A stretch of 64,000 nt of DNA. Source: Nereocystis luetkeana. Lineage: Eukaryota; Sar; Phaeophyceae; Laminariales; Laminariaceae. The stretch's first letter is position 1. Every line of letters starts with the position of its first letter. A model generated the notes under the pieces. It was not told the DNA's origin and ran no database searches. It saw only the letters and a list, made by a program, of their open reading frames with translations. Location of the stretch: NCBI GenBank assembly GCA_031213475.1, contig JARUPZ010000020.1, positions 8,093,207-8,157,206 of the forward strand. The letters are read 5' to 3'. Below, piece after piece: positions 27,401 through 34,785 of this stretch. Made by a program: the position numbers and the translations under genes.

Positions 27401-29777
27401 CCCCGGCGACGAACGCGACTCTATCGTCCGGCGCCTCCTCGGGTGCCACCGCTGGTGATACACTCGGAGCCTCGAGAGGGGGGCTCATGACTACAGCGAT
27501 GCCCAACAACGACAGTCCGGCCGAAGGGCGGCCTGAGGGAATGGGTCACTCGGGTGCTGCTCCGACCCCACGTGGGGGCGGCAGTGGCGCAGGCCATTCG
27601 GTAGCTCCGGTGGCGGGGGACGGGGTGACTTCTGAAGCCACCTCTGGCCAACCCCGACCTCAGCAAGAACAACAGCAGCAGCAGGAGGAAGAGGAAGTTC
27701 ACCCACTGCGGGCGGAAGCTGCGGCAATGATGCCTTTGATGGAAACGGACGAGGCTTCAAAGGGAGACAGTGAGAGTGGTGCAGAGAGTGGGGGTGACGC
27801 GGAGAAGCGGTCGCTTGAACGCGCGTGGGACCTCTACTTACAGGTGAAAATAGAAGGGAGGCCAATTTTTCGTTGATCCCAATATTTGCAGCAATTGCAA
27901 CGTCACTATTAATAACAACGTTTTGACACAACAAACGAATGGCTGGACTAGTGTAGATCAAGGCCACGGGTAGCGGCGGCCTTCAACGATGATTTACAGG
28001 TGCAAAACGCGGCGCCCCTAAATTATGGACTCAGATAAACCAAGCCGTGTCGAGGCATCGCGCGGAATGTGATAGCTCCTCTTAACCTCCTGCACTCTCG
28101 TCTCTCCACCCGAAAAAAACGACCGCCTGGCTCGAACTTAAAACAGGTGGTTGACTTGGAGTCTGCAGGTCGAGGCGGGAATGGCGGCAACAGCGGCGGC
28201 GGCGTAAGATCACGCCGTGCCCCTACCTCCGTCAGCCTTCTCAGTGACGCAGAAGACGTCCTCGTGAAGAGCTGGCAGGCGTTCGGTGCCGCTAATGCTG
28301 CTGTGCTAGAACTCGTGGAACTTCAGAACCCCCCTTCGTCGCTCGGGGGGGGGTCGGCTGTGTCAGGGGGAGAAGGCGACGGGGTGCTTTTGCGCAGGTA
28401 TCGAGTTGTGTGAAACCAATTTAGGCGAGGAGGGCTACTGTAGTACGGTTCACAGTTACTTGAGCATGTGTCCACCGCGATTGGTGTCGAACGGCAGCAA
28501 GTTGGACTCGAGAGCGGGGACGATTGATCTTGAGGAGAGGGAAGGACTGATATGCATTGTGCATCTACCCCGTGGGAGCTGGGGAATTCTTGTGCAATAG
28601 AGGGTTACGGTCCGACGAGGGTCCGACACCCACCTGTCTTGAAAACGGAGAAACGCCCGTCGGAAAAACGAGTGAGGAAATAATGGAACTTCTGTGAAGT
28701 CCTGTATGAATGCTCTAGATACCCGGCGGGCTCACCGCCAGTGCGCCCATCTCGAAATCCGCGTTTCGGCAACACAATCATCTGTTGTGGGTAGGTTTTC
28801 AGCCTGAATAATGTTGACCCCCGCTGTCTCTGTTCCCTTCAGCATAACACGTATCCCCCCCCACCCCCCGTGCCTGCCTCCCTCTTATTCCCCACGCCCC
28901 CACGAGAAGAGTACGGGCCTGCTGCCACGCTCTCTGGCCGGACAAGCAAGGCAAAGGCAAGGTGTCCAAGTCCAAACTCAAGCTGAAGCGTTCGGCACCA
29001 GGCCCTCCGCAAGGATCCTCCGCCAACCGCACTGCCCCTCGCCCGAAAGCACCTCGTCCGGCCGCTCCGGCTCCAGAGAAAGTGCAGCCCCCAGCGGCTT
29101 CGGCTGTGGCCACGGCGCCCGCAGGAGGCGCTGTGGAAACCGCGGCGCAAATTGTTTCAACAACGCCAGTGATGCCCGACCTTGCTGGTCCAGATGCTTC
29201 GCCTACTTCGTCAACAGCAGCGGTAGCGAGGGAGGTGTCATCCGCGTCACAATCGGCCGACGGTTCGGCCGGAGAGGCCGCTAAGACGGCTAAACCTGCG
29301 GCTGCGGCGGGTGACGCGCATGTCGCGATGGTGGCAGCGACGGCGGCGCCAGCCTCGGCATCGGCTGCGACAATAACACCAACGGTATCGGCAACAGCGG
29401 CATCACCAGCAACGGCAACAGCAAAGACAATTGTAGTCGCGGGTGAGGAGTTGGTGGCGGCGACTGTACTCCATGCGTCCTCACCGAGGGTTGGAGCGGG
29501 GACCGCTGCTTCCGGCACCGGTGGTCGTGTTGACCCTGGTTCGTCGGCAACAGCCGCCGCTTCCGCGCCTCACCCTGCGCCGCAAGTTCCAGGGGCTAAA
29601 CAAGCGCCAGTACGAGGAGCGCAGGGTGTGACAAGGGGGTGGCTTGTGGCGAAGGGGCGTAGTGCTGTGAGTAGTGCCGCTGGCGCCGCGATTACTGGCG
29701 CTCCAAATAGGGGCCCGGTGTCAGTTCCTGAAGAGGACGGTTCAGCAAGCAGTGACGAGTGCGTAATAGTTGACTGA
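394..29777 (+). CDS. CABIN1/Hir3-like HIRA-complex subunit with embedded PHD finger (multi-exon, 5' partial)
   Basis: Proposed exons: ?-1437, (2888-3055), (3614-3694), 5171-5217, 5492-5609, 6134-6267, 6694-6888, 7324-7883, 8490-8773, 9351-11108, 11440-11970, 12593-13069, 13498-13662, 14746-15297, 15621-16527, 17293-17393, 17754-18929, 20520-20735, 21334-21957, 22947-23272, 24856-25012, 26697-26827, 27279-27843, 28147-28397, 28910-29777. From 6134 on, every junction keeps frame with GT donor and AG acceptor, giving about 3,200 codons. Conserved blocks in order resemble CABIN1, the TPR scaffold of the HIRA/UBN/ASF1 complex that deposits histone H3.3 in the nucleus: an RRTSARRQ basic block, WWWLKGIRER TPR block, QCQACLYD, RPDRQSSWKGLA and the QLGREPRVVLGNLWQAL block. 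The blocks were compared with the family from memory, not by alignment. The protein is enlarged by Gly/Ala/Ser-rich and acidic inserts. The N-terminal TPRs of the family are absent and should lie upstream of base 1. A large unrelated TPR protein is the main alternative. Confidence 0.75.
2600..2812. repeat. minisatellite (CCTTGACCGTTGACCGTT-type)
   Basis: About 210 bases of degenerate tandem copies of TTGACCGTTSRCCGTTCC-like units inside an intron of the CABIN1-like gene. Both strands stay open only because the unit lacks stops; I do not consider it coding. Confidence 0.8.
2888..3055 (+). CDS. possible exon of the CABIN1-like gene
   Basis: A phase-0 open stretch of 56 codons (starting FRVASLFVAADG, containing VWWPQLVDNARG, ending GAEDDI) lies between an AAAAAG acceptor and a GTGTGAG donor. 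Composition (Gly-rich, then acidic) fits neighbouring exons and it joins in frame to the preceding exon. The acceptor lacks a pyrimidine tract, so this is tentative. Confidence 0.3.
3085..3395. repeat. dispersed repeat A, partial copy
   Basis: Shares its sequence with 38297-38841 and 61497-62038 (from the CCCATTGCTGTCTCTGGAA part to the GGTCTATGGTC / CGACTACGG part) and ends in a C-run. Intronic. No coding capacity seen. Confidence 0.8.
3614..3694 (+). CDS. possible short exon of the CABIN1-like gene
   Basis: Strong splice-like borders: a T-rich tract with TTCAG before the start and CCGCAG|GTATGG at the end, 81 bases. In phase 0 it reads EGRRGGGGLGVEDAPTVE and onward. A second frame reads ALASKMLPRWRQR, which faintly resembles the LLMKFLPSRLR stretch after the basic block of CABIN1. 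The frame could not be decided. Confidence 0.3.
3901..3929. repeat. interstitial telomere-like repeat
   Basis: About 29 bases of CCCTAA/CCCTAAA-like units (CCTAACCCCAACCCTAAACC...) directly adjoining the 5' end of a SINE. Confidence 0.6.
3931..4267 (+). mobile_element. tRNA-derived SINE, copy 1
   Basis: The head has pol III box-like sequences (A box near TGGCTTGATAGGTGG, B box GGTTCAAGTCT). A body of about 250 bases is shared with 36577-36931, and the 3' end is an A-run (about 22 As). Intronic in the CABIN1-like gene. Confidence 0.7.
5171..5217 (+). CDS. first zinc-ligand pair of the PHD finger (exon)
   Basis: After the pyrimidine-rich CCTTGAG acceptor, the frame WRCPDKLNHIVCAK is open up to GCGAAG|GTTGCT. 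Joined to the next exon (CGEGGIVL...) it gives the typical N-H-x-x-C-x-x-C-G-x-G-G start of a PHD finger. A canonical GT-AG join is one base out of frame, so either the splice is non-standard or a base is missing or extra nearby; the next exon contains a G-run. Confidence 0.4.
5492..5609 (+). CDS. PHD finger core exon
   Basis: The exon encodes CGEGGIVLCCDFCHLVYHPR followed by CLEV and ending ACSDCKE. This carries the order expected of a PHD zinc finger: C, CCDxC, H-P-x-C and a final C-x-x-C. The acceptor is GTTGGTAG and the donor GAG|GTAGGA (phase 0). PHD fingers usually bind the histone H3 tail, often reading lysine-4 methylation. In this gene it sits between the RRTSAR block and the TPR core. 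Confidence 0.75.
6134..6267 (+). CDS. CABIN1-like exon: LQELL...DLMLR block
   Basis: Acceptor GTGCAG, donor CTCAG|GTAGGT. It encodes GLQELLTAADGSGGNAGVVD followed by LMLR, completed by WLQGI in the next exon. This resembles the EFLLEN...GGILELMMRYLK segment that follows the basic block in CABIN1. Confidence 0.65.
6427..6545. repeat. (CTGT)n microsatellite
   Basis: About 120 bases of CTGT repeats with CTCT/CTAT interruptions, in an intron. Confidence 0.95.
6694..6888 (+). CDS. CABIN1-like exon
   Basis: Starts WLQGIAAAPAEELCAEASFY after GTTGCAG and ends ALAIEPIVR before GGTGAG. One base at its 5' end completes an Arg codon with the previous exon, so the phase matches. Confidence 0.65.
7324..7883 (+). 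CDS. CABIN1-like exon, Ala-rich
   Basis: Open between CCACAG and ACG|GTAAGT. Contains LACELALAEMRMDKALSLMQ (helical, TPR-like), an Ala/Val/Gly-rich linker, and a helical segment RRRIEAMRHLAVADGAMLQL. Phase agrees with both neighbours. Confidence 0.65.
8490..8773 (+). CDS. CABIN1-like exon: conserved WWWLKG TPR block
   Basis: Encodes LAVRWWWLKGIRERHAGRRE then EALVCFRRC, a TPR-type helix pair. It matches the VRVYWLK...GDMEQAL block of CABIN1 in spacing and key residues (W, K, G, E-A-L, C). It is followed by a charged segment and VVLLPYCVVHPRIDMH. The donor is CAC|GTGAGA. Confidence 0.7.
9351..11108 (+). CDS. CABIN1-like largest exon
   Basis: 586 codons open from GAGAAG| to ACGAGG|GTAAG. Helical ends flank a long Ala/Gly/Ser-rich middle. 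The segment ASLLGRHETAVLLAVRCSEH near base 10650 looks like a TPR pair. An acidic tract and FMSEDGREAATIRAAARK near the end precede CLGRFMKRSMDSDNTR. The size is due mainly to low-complexity insertions. Confidence 0.7.
11440..11970 (+). CDS. CABIN1-like exon
   Basis: Begins VLNLCICAWQAIAAVAPP after AATCAAG, in phase with the previous exon. Ends LHAMEGVLALVRALQ at CAG|GTGAGC. A Pro/Ala-rich and acidic linker sits in the middle, and helical DPLKALVRCLCGVVIGRW near the end. Confidence 0.65.
12593..13069 (+). CDS. CABIN1-like exon
   Basis: A long pyrimidine tract and TTTACTAG precede an open, phase-0 frame that starts Thr/Arg-rich, becomes Ala/Thr-rich, and ends with helices GELKEVVDALMCLSRL and LACSLAVLTIGLIDAAAPL. 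The donor is CGG|GTACGT. It has no early ATG, so a simple start-to-stop scan shows only its last third. Confidence 0.6.
13498..13662 (+). CDS. CABIN1-like exon: CADWEGSFLKTALLYL block
   Basis: 55 codons, phase 0 at both ends (GGCCAG| ... CCAGAG|GTATGC). The block VCADWEGSFLKTALLYL corresponds to WCCNSDGALLRFYVRVL of CABIN1, just before the QCxxCLY block in both. Confidence 0.65.
14746..15297 (+). CDS. CABIN1-like exon: acidic/Gly tract, basic NLS-like run, QCQACLYD block
   Basis: Phase 0 at both ends (CGGAAG| ... TGTGCG|GTAAGC). Order: RDEIELRLAGEI, a Ser/Asp tract, a Gly-rich tract, the basic run KRRPKRKRTERL (candidate nuclear localisation signal), then VLRAVSQCQACLYDIAMI. The QCxxCLY block is one of the most recognisable CABIN1 features (EQCFYCLY in human). 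Confidence 0.7.
15621..16527 (+). CDS. CABIN1-like exon
   Basis: After CATCGCAG it encodes LEAHALYICWESRLPDLRRS, LLESVISHKTF, then a long Gly/Ser and acidic region, and ends FLPVYLGLYRNLAEAKG plus a basic tail. It stops one base into a codon at GACGAAG|GTAAAC, completed by the next exon. Confidence 0.65.
16985..17165. repeat. dispersed repeat A, short copy
   Basis: Matches the CACGGCGCTTCGCGCTTGGT to GGTCTATGGTCATACGACTA segment of repeat A. Intronic, truncated at the 5' side, ending near GATATCGAATGTACC. Confidence 0.7.
17293..17393 (+). CDS. CABIN1-like small exon: RPDRQSSWKGLA TPR block
   Basis: Acceptor CGGCAG, donor CACAG|GTAATT. Two leading bases complete a Val codon, then SDTEALLMQGIQWRVLDLRF and RPDRQSSWKGLAQ. 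This matches the family's ...CPNRFDSWAGMALA block. The internal CAG at 17321-17323 would give the wrong phase. Confidence 0.65.
17754..18929 (+). CDS. CABIN1-like exon, mostly disordered
   Basis: A (CCCT)n pyrimidine tract precedes GGACCAAG. The exon starts CACRLAAIYLDAF in phase and runs 392 codons to CAAGAG|GTAAGG. Most is disordered (Ala/Thr/Asn/Asp-rich), with KRRLVSPANI and helical AAIAAGLRRMGEGEARTAAE near the end. Confidence 0.65.
19970..20270 (-). mobile_element. SINE body fragment, minus orientation
   Basis: The stretch CTCAGATCCGGGGTCACATA at 20100 and the following 150 bases closely match 32702-32820. The tRNA-like head is not visible. A direct repeat of about 50 bases (TTTGGCGAAAAAA...GGCGCTCTT) flanks it at 19973 and 20218. 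Confidence 0.55.
20520..20735 (+). CDS. CABIN1-like exon: AAWKALAEHAL TPR block
   Basis: 72 codons, phase 0 at both ends (CCGCCAG| ... TGCGAG|GTATGA). The helical segment LAERSFAAWKALAEHALARV is followed by a Gly linker and CEAAAKDLAMCCE. Confidence 0.65.
21334..21957 (+). CDS. CABIN1-like exon: LGxxxREPxxxLGNLWQAL block
   Basis: CTCCGCAG| to GGCCAAG|GTGAAA, phase 0. Starts EEAFVKFMLARDVWPGFEDD, then a basic KAKKKQK run and an acidic run. Ends WQVPFVMGTLCAQLGREPRV then VLGNLWQALRLAK, which parallels the WLIHYMLGKVAEK...YRQA block of CABIN1. Confidence 0.7.
22441..22547. mobile_element. MITE with about 33-bp terminal inverted repeats
   Basis: The left end TAACCCTTTTGGTATAGACT is the imperfect reverse complement of the right end (GACTGCAGTCCTAAAAGGGT then TA). 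107 bases long, in a CABIN1-like intron. A half copy is at 34066-34104. Confidence 0.75.
22947..23272 (+). CDS. CABIN1-like exon: LHAARAEVIL block
   Basis: GGGCCAG| to GAAAG|GTTGGT. Contains LEDELEALCSLHAARAEVIL, comparable to the YFRLHASILKLL block, then an acidic stretch, ending RRRLAALENCLDAFER across the junction. Confidence 0.65.
24856..25012 (+). CDS. CABIN1-like exon
   Basis: TTGCAG| to AGGAAG|GTGAGA. One leading base completes Arg, then SFGSQAALLALKPLFEKRQQ and basic SSRRRKLQSLRRK. Phase agrees on both sides. Confidence 0.6.
26111..26547. mobile_element. MITE-like element with about 45-bp inverted ends
   Basis: The left end CTCAGGGTGTGTCTTAACCC and right end GGGTTAAGACACACCCTCAG are inverted copies; the similarity extends inward through (G)GAGCATKGGAACGAGC. 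437 bases, no transposase frame seen. Intronic. Confidence 0.7.
26697..26827 (+). CDS. CABIN1-like exon
   Basis: TGCACAG| to CTCCG|GTAAGT. Encodes YLGLYVDLLEATRSTVTLQG then LLRRTRATRETRDEM, strongly helical. It starts in phase with the previous exon; its final two bases plus the next exon's first make an Arg codon. Confidence 0.6.
27279..27843 (+). CDS. CABIN1-like exon, Gln/Glu-rich
   Basis: ATTGGCAG| to TTACAG|GTGAAA. Starts ALLLILRSEFHAP, then a long Ser/Thr/Gly-rich stretch, a Gln run followed by Glu, and ends KRSLERAWDLYLQ. Confidence 0.6.
28147..28397 (+). CDS. CABIN1-like exon
   Basis: AAAACAG| to GCGCAG|GTATCG. Contains LLSDAEDVLVKSWQAFGAAN then AAVLELVELQ. Ends two bases into an Arg codon. 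Confidence 0.6.
28910..29777 (+). CDS. CABIN1-like terminal exon with C-terminal SIM-like motif
   Basis: The best phase-compatible acceptor is CGAGAAG at 28909, giving VRACCHALWPDKQGKGK then a basic KSKLKLKR run. An Ala/Pro/Thr-rich region follows, and the chain ends SASSDECVIVD at TGA 29775-29777. The last residues (acidic/Ser followed by hydrophobic V-I-V) look like a SUMO-interaction motif. The 5' border is less certain than the stop. Confidence 0.6.
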
Positions 29778-31619
29778 TAAGTGCGTAGTAGTTGACGTAG
29801 CTCGTAAAACTCGTGTAACCCCTGGCGACAGCTTTTGGCTGCAAGGGTTGGAAATCGAGCACGTTATGTTTGCGCGAAGGAAAGCTCATCTTCCACTAGG
29901 GGCGTTTTTAGCCGAACATTTTTTTCCGCGATTCGAGGAAAATTCCCGGATTTCAGCTTTTTTTTTCGCGTTTCGCGGATTTTCTTTCAGTCCAAGCAAA
30001 ATACCCACCTGGTAAGGATTATTACCCCGTATCGCGGAAAAGTCCCGCGTCGTCGCAGAACATCGCGCAGGCGCGCCGTGTGAGCCGTGTGCGCCGTATC
30101 GCCACTCGGCACTGTACAAGATAGATCATGGTAATCCCCAGGGTCATTCCAAGGCCATGGCTGGTCGCAAAACGCGCCGTGCACAGCGAGAGCTCTATTC
30201 GTCAAGCCGGCAGAGCCGACTCACCGACATCGCCCATATGAACACGGAATCGCCAGCTATTTTCATGTGGTGGAGGGCTTTGTCGCGCCAGAAGTTAAGT
30301 TAAGCTACGTTCACAAGGTACGCCGAGGCACGGTCGCCTCTCTAGGAGTTGAGGCACCTCTAGCGGCACGATCCAGCGGACGGCCTGCGCGGCGCCGCTA
30401 GTTTCGACGATTCGATCAGATGGGCGAGCGTTGCAACTTCATTAAATATGATACTAAGCGATAATAGGACCCACCGCATTTTGTTCGCGTTTCCGTAAAT
30501 TTTCCGCGAAACGAGAAAAAAGATTCATAACGACCCTAACGTGAACCATTTACTATCAGCTCGGTACGCACACAAAAACAATACACTCGAACTACAACTT
30601 CCCGAAGCCTACGAGTAGACGGGGGGGGGCGTACGTATGTCATGCATGGCCTGAACGAGGGGGGGTGAAACCAAGTACATATTCCTACTAAACTGGGTTG
30701 GTTTGATTTTGACTTGAGTGGGGGGGGGTGTTGTGTTATTTTCTCTTATTTTTCGTGCACTCATCTTCAGGTAGTTGACTTTTTCGTCAAGGTTGCTTAC
30801 ATGTTTTGTAGTACTGATTGATTCATGTGGAATCCGGCCCGTCTATAAAAAGAAAAATAGTTATTTAATTCTCCTCGTCTGACGCACGAGTACGTACTTG
30901 CTCAAGTTGCAGCGGATACGGCAATGACCATTGTCGAGAAAATACATGTTCCACACGCCTGAAAGCTTACGAGCATTTCCTCCCCTTGCGTATTTAAATT
31001 ACAGTAGTACGATGCATCACGAGTAGGCGCCGTCCTCTTTATGCGTCCCCTCTACGCGATAGGCTCATGTTTGATGGATTTCCGTTGCAATTGAATTTTG
31101 AGGGATTCTAGTAGGACGTACGTAATTAGTCAATGTACTGGCATGTGGCATCCTGGCAGCTCCTTCACGCCGGGAGAAATGTGCTGCCAGTAGATCCAGG
31201 CTCAGGACCCAGCCCCAACATTTTCAGTGTTTTCTCTAACTTACGATGGTGCCAAGGTAGATTATACAAACACGAGCCTCACGGAAGTTTAACTTTTCCC
31301 TTGGTGGCGAGCATGGCAAGGACGCGCGGAACGATCATGGCGACTACCAAGCAAAGCCGCCCTCCCGAAGCTCTGTTCTCTGTGCTCAGCAGGCGGGCGG
31401 CGCCTCCGTGCATACAGAGGGCGCCTGATCTAAAAACAAGTCGGTCACGAGAAAATGAGGCACATTTTCTCACGATGCACAAGAAATTTGACCCATGAAA
31501 CGGTACTAAGGGTCGGGTGCCATACTAAATGCCAAATATTCGCCAAGAGTAGCCTGTGCTCAAACGCGGCAACTAAATAAGAAGTTGACCCTCGACGCCA
31601 GTCCCAGTCATGGTGGATT

Positions 31620-31990
31620 TTGGAGCACCCAGTCCCAAGGGTACTCGAAGCTGAAACGACTGAGTCCTCGCTTGTCTCGAGGGTACTCGGAGATGAATAG
31701 ACTGAGTCCTCGCTTGTCCCAAGGGTACTCAGAGCTGAAGGGATTGAGTCCCCGCCTGTTCCGAGCCTATCAACAAGAAGCAGCGTTTTAGTTCTACCTT
31801 TTAGTTCTATGAATCCGATAAGGTCTTCGAGACCCGGTCAATGACTCACGAGTCCCGGCCATTTTGGACGACCCAGCAGTAAGGAGGGTACGGAGCTGAA
31901 ACAAAATAACCGAGTCCTAGCTTCCCCCGAGGATACTCGGAACTGAAATCACTCTGTGCCCTCGCTTGTCTCGCGGGTACGAACAATGAT
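31620..31990. repeat. 45-bp minisatellite
   Basis: Imperfect tandem units built on GGGTACTCGGAGCTGAA...GACTGAGTCCTCGCTTGTCC. The first three units are 45 bases apart, so a frame shows a 15-residue repeat (GYSELKRLSPRLSQ-like). Later units are diverged. Confidence 0.75.
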
Positions 31991-32608
31991 GGAAGGTGAA
32001 GTGACTGAGTGTTGTATTGTCCGTACGAGTAGCAGCTCCACCAGGGGGGCACGGCAGCGATGATACCAACCCTCGTATTATTTGATCTCGTTTTGTTGTG
32101 GTAGCTTCTTGCGTTTGCTTTTTGTCCTTCCGTACGTTGATTTTTTTTTTTTCATATTTCTTCCCTCTTGCCCTAATGAAAAAACTCTTGTTTCGTGGGT
32201 GGATGACGAGCCTATTTAGTTTGTTTAGTACGCCTCCTCTCCGGGAGTGGGGCACGGTTGACGAAGCAGGAAGGAGACAGAGGACAGGGTAGCAACGTGC
32301 CAGGCCGACTACAACAGTACGTGGTAGAACCTGTCTATACTACTCGTACCACAAACTGCTGCCGCTGCCTGGACGGTGCTTTTTGTTTTGTTGTTTGTTA
32401 TGTGCTTTGGTTAGTCTGTTACTTCCATTCGATCTCAGTCTTACTCTGTGTATATGTCGTGGTATTATTTATTTTGCTTGTTCTGTATTGTCTGCCACAT
32501 CTTCTGGGAGGCACGACACACGACACCATTTACATATTTTTTCGATTTCTTTTTCTTTCTTCCTTTCGATTTTGCTCTGTTTCATAGAAAGTGTATGTCG
32601 TGCCTGTC

Positions 32609-32611
<3 letters not shown>

Positions 32612-32641
<30 letters not shown>

Positions 32642-32968
32642 CTCATCCCATTTATTATCTTCGCACATTTTCTTCTCTCTCTCCTTCCAATAAACTCGTA
32701 ACTCAGATCCGGGGTCACATAGCAGGCTCTTCTACCCCCTTCCCGCTACGGTACGTGCCTTCATTTTTTATCGCGAGAAGATTTCAGCCTTTTCTTCCCT
32801 CGTCGACTCGCATCGAATTGTGCCTACCCACGCTGCAAGGCGCTCTCAACAATTGAATCCCTTTTTTTATTTTTGCAAATAAAGTCAAAGTCCGACCCTC
32901 CTGGGGCTCGAACCCAGGACTCAAACAAGTAGAATTCGAGGTTAACCACTTGAACCACCGGGGCGACC
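32612..32968 (-). mobile_element. tRNA-derived SINE, copy 3 (minus strand)
   Basis: Read on the minus strand, the tRNA-like head starts at 32968 with GGTCGCCCCGGTGGTTCAAG. The T-arm CCTGG-GTTCGAG-CCCAGG follows, with a perfect stem. The body matches 20100-20220, and a run of about 30 As (Ts on +) closes it at 32612. The acceptor stem is degenerate, so a SINE is more likely than a working tRNA gene. Confidence 0.7.
32893..32968 (-). tRNA. tRNA-like head of the SINE (probably not a functional tRNA)
   Basis: A perfect 5-bp T stem and good A- and B-box-like sequences, but poor pairing of the two acceptor ends and no clear 7-base anticodon loop. It is listed because it probably served as the pol III promoter. 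Confidence 0.35.
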
Positions 32969-33150
32969 GGCTATTGTATACAGTACGATGACAACATGGG
33001 ATTGCATTGTCTACTCTGCCTACTGCATAACAATGTACTTTAGTATCTCTGTGTCGTAGTTTTGTGATCACAGATCATGCATCTCGCTGGGATTGAAGAA
33101 TCGGCACGGGCGTTGGTTGCGCAGGATGTCGACGGTTAAAAACAGCTTAA

Positions 33151-33176
33151 GGGGACGCTTGCACCCAAGCGTCCCC
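33151..33176. other. perfect 10-bp hairpin
   Basis: GGGGACGCTT, a 6-base loop, then AAGCGTCCCC. It stands alone, with no flanking gene. Confidence 0.9.
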
Positions 33177-34065
33177 TGGGTCCCGGGTTTCCGGTGACTC
33201 TAACATCTAGGTATTTGATCGGAACAAAAAAACACATCGATAGTTTAACCCGCTGCGTTTACAACTTCGGCTGGTTCGTGCTTACCAGAGAGCGATGGTG
33301 ACTCGAAAGAGGTTCATCACAGCAGCTTGGGCTTCTCTCGAGATTGATCTACCGCCCGTTCTCAACAGAGGCCTACAACTCGACGTAGAGGTGCTGCAGT
33401 GGTCGAAATTGGTCGAAATAGGTCGGAATTTGGGGTGCACAAAGTGAGACAAAAACCAACCCCCTTGCACCTCACTTGCGGACAGCTACAGCTCACAGGA
33501 TGCTACAGCCCGCGAAATTGAGGGATGCTCTTGGTGGGATATGAGGGTATCGGGTGCGCCAGGCGACAGTCGTAGGCACCGACAAGCGACTCACGAAGTG
33601 TTTTCGTATACTCGAGTTCACGAGCGAGTGCGTAGCACAAAAAGCTCGCAAAAACGCTAAAATGTTTCATTATACGCAAGGGAGCGTAGCACAACGGCTG
33701 CATCACCGATGAAGCAATGGCCTTCACTATAATGTTGCTGTTTTCGAGGCGGCTTATATAAATATCTTAGAGAGTCGTCGTCGAAGATGGGGCAGGAGGA
33801 AAAAGTTCGTTACCATGATGGGTATTGGTATTATTATTAAAATAATTTCTTGGGCCCATAGGGGGCGCAAAGAGTTAAAAAGCTCAGGATTCTTGTAATT
33901 TTGCATTATTAATAGCTGATCTACAACTACGAAATACGGATCTTGGTTGCAAATCCCTCACTCTGATTCCAAGTCGTATGCATATGCTGCCGAAACGCCT
34001 ACGCGCGGGTATTTGACAATTCAGTCCTGAGGGTGCCAGCGACAAACTACTTGAAATTTGACTGG

Positions 34066-34104
34066 TTTGTCCCCAAAACGGGACTGCGGTTCTAAAAGGG
34101 TTAA
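34066..34104. mobile_element. half copy of the 22441 MITE
   Basis: CCCAAAACGGGACTGCGGTT then CTAAAAGGGTTA matches one end of the MITE at 22441-22547; the partner end is missing. Confidence 0.55.
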
Positions 34105-34186
34105 TATGAATTAACACACAAAGGGTAACCCTTACAACCCCCCCCCCCCCCTCTGAACGGCGGGATCGCTTTGGGGCGTCAGTACT

Positions 34187-34559
34187 GTGTACGGTCGTAC
34201 GTTGATCTACCCGCCTCATTTCAATACCTGGGGAACTAGAGATCCCCTGGACGACGTCAAATATGAATTTGCTGCATACCCACCCACGGTACTGAGCTCA
34301 AGGGTAAAAAACGTTTTAAAACATCGATCGATTGCCCAGCCCAGGGTACTCCTTACCAGGTACACTGGTACAGCAGAAGGTATGAGGCGTAGCACAAGGG
34401 CACTCGGAACAGAAATTATTGGGACTGGGAAGGCTGTTACTCTGATGACCTTTGCAGAGTCCACGAATCTTGATAGAAAACGCCGAAAATCAAAGGGTCG
34501 GGTCAACCCTAATTGCATACCGCAATCCCCAAATCCACCCGAGTATACCCAGTTGCCAG
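34187..34559 (+). CDS. putative exon, unknown gene
   Basis: An open frame of 124 codons ends at TTGCCAG|GTACCA. It includes NTWGTRDPLDDVKYEFAAYP, RVLLTRYTGTAEGMRRSTRA, and basic RKRRKSKGR. It joins in phase to 34786. The 5' border is unknown (possibly an acceptor near 34180). No family recognised. Confidence 0.4.
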
Positions 34560-34785
34560 GTACCAGGTATGATTTTTTTACGTGCTTCTTGCTGTGGACG
34601 TCCGTTGGAAACCGTCCAATTTGATGCAACACCCCGGGGTAGGATCAGGGTGCTAGGTGGGCCCTGCGGGCGGCTAATTACAACCGGATCAGTTCGAAGG
34701 GTTCAGGTCCGGTTGAGATCAGGTTCAGGATGGAATCGCGGTGCCAAGTGCCAAACATGGGCAGATGTGCAAACTTTTATTGCAG

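Larger units (their letters stand above)
29778..34186. other. gene-poor stretch between the CABIN1-like gene and the next exons
   Basis: No exon chain could be supported. It holds the CABIN1-like 3' flank, poly-G runs, the 45-bp minisatellite (31.6-32.0 kb), a T-rich zone, a minus-strand SINE (32.6-33.0 kb) and a hairpin at 33151. An open frame at 31133-31498 (+, 121 codons) has no recognisable feature and no splice support. Confidence 0.5.
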
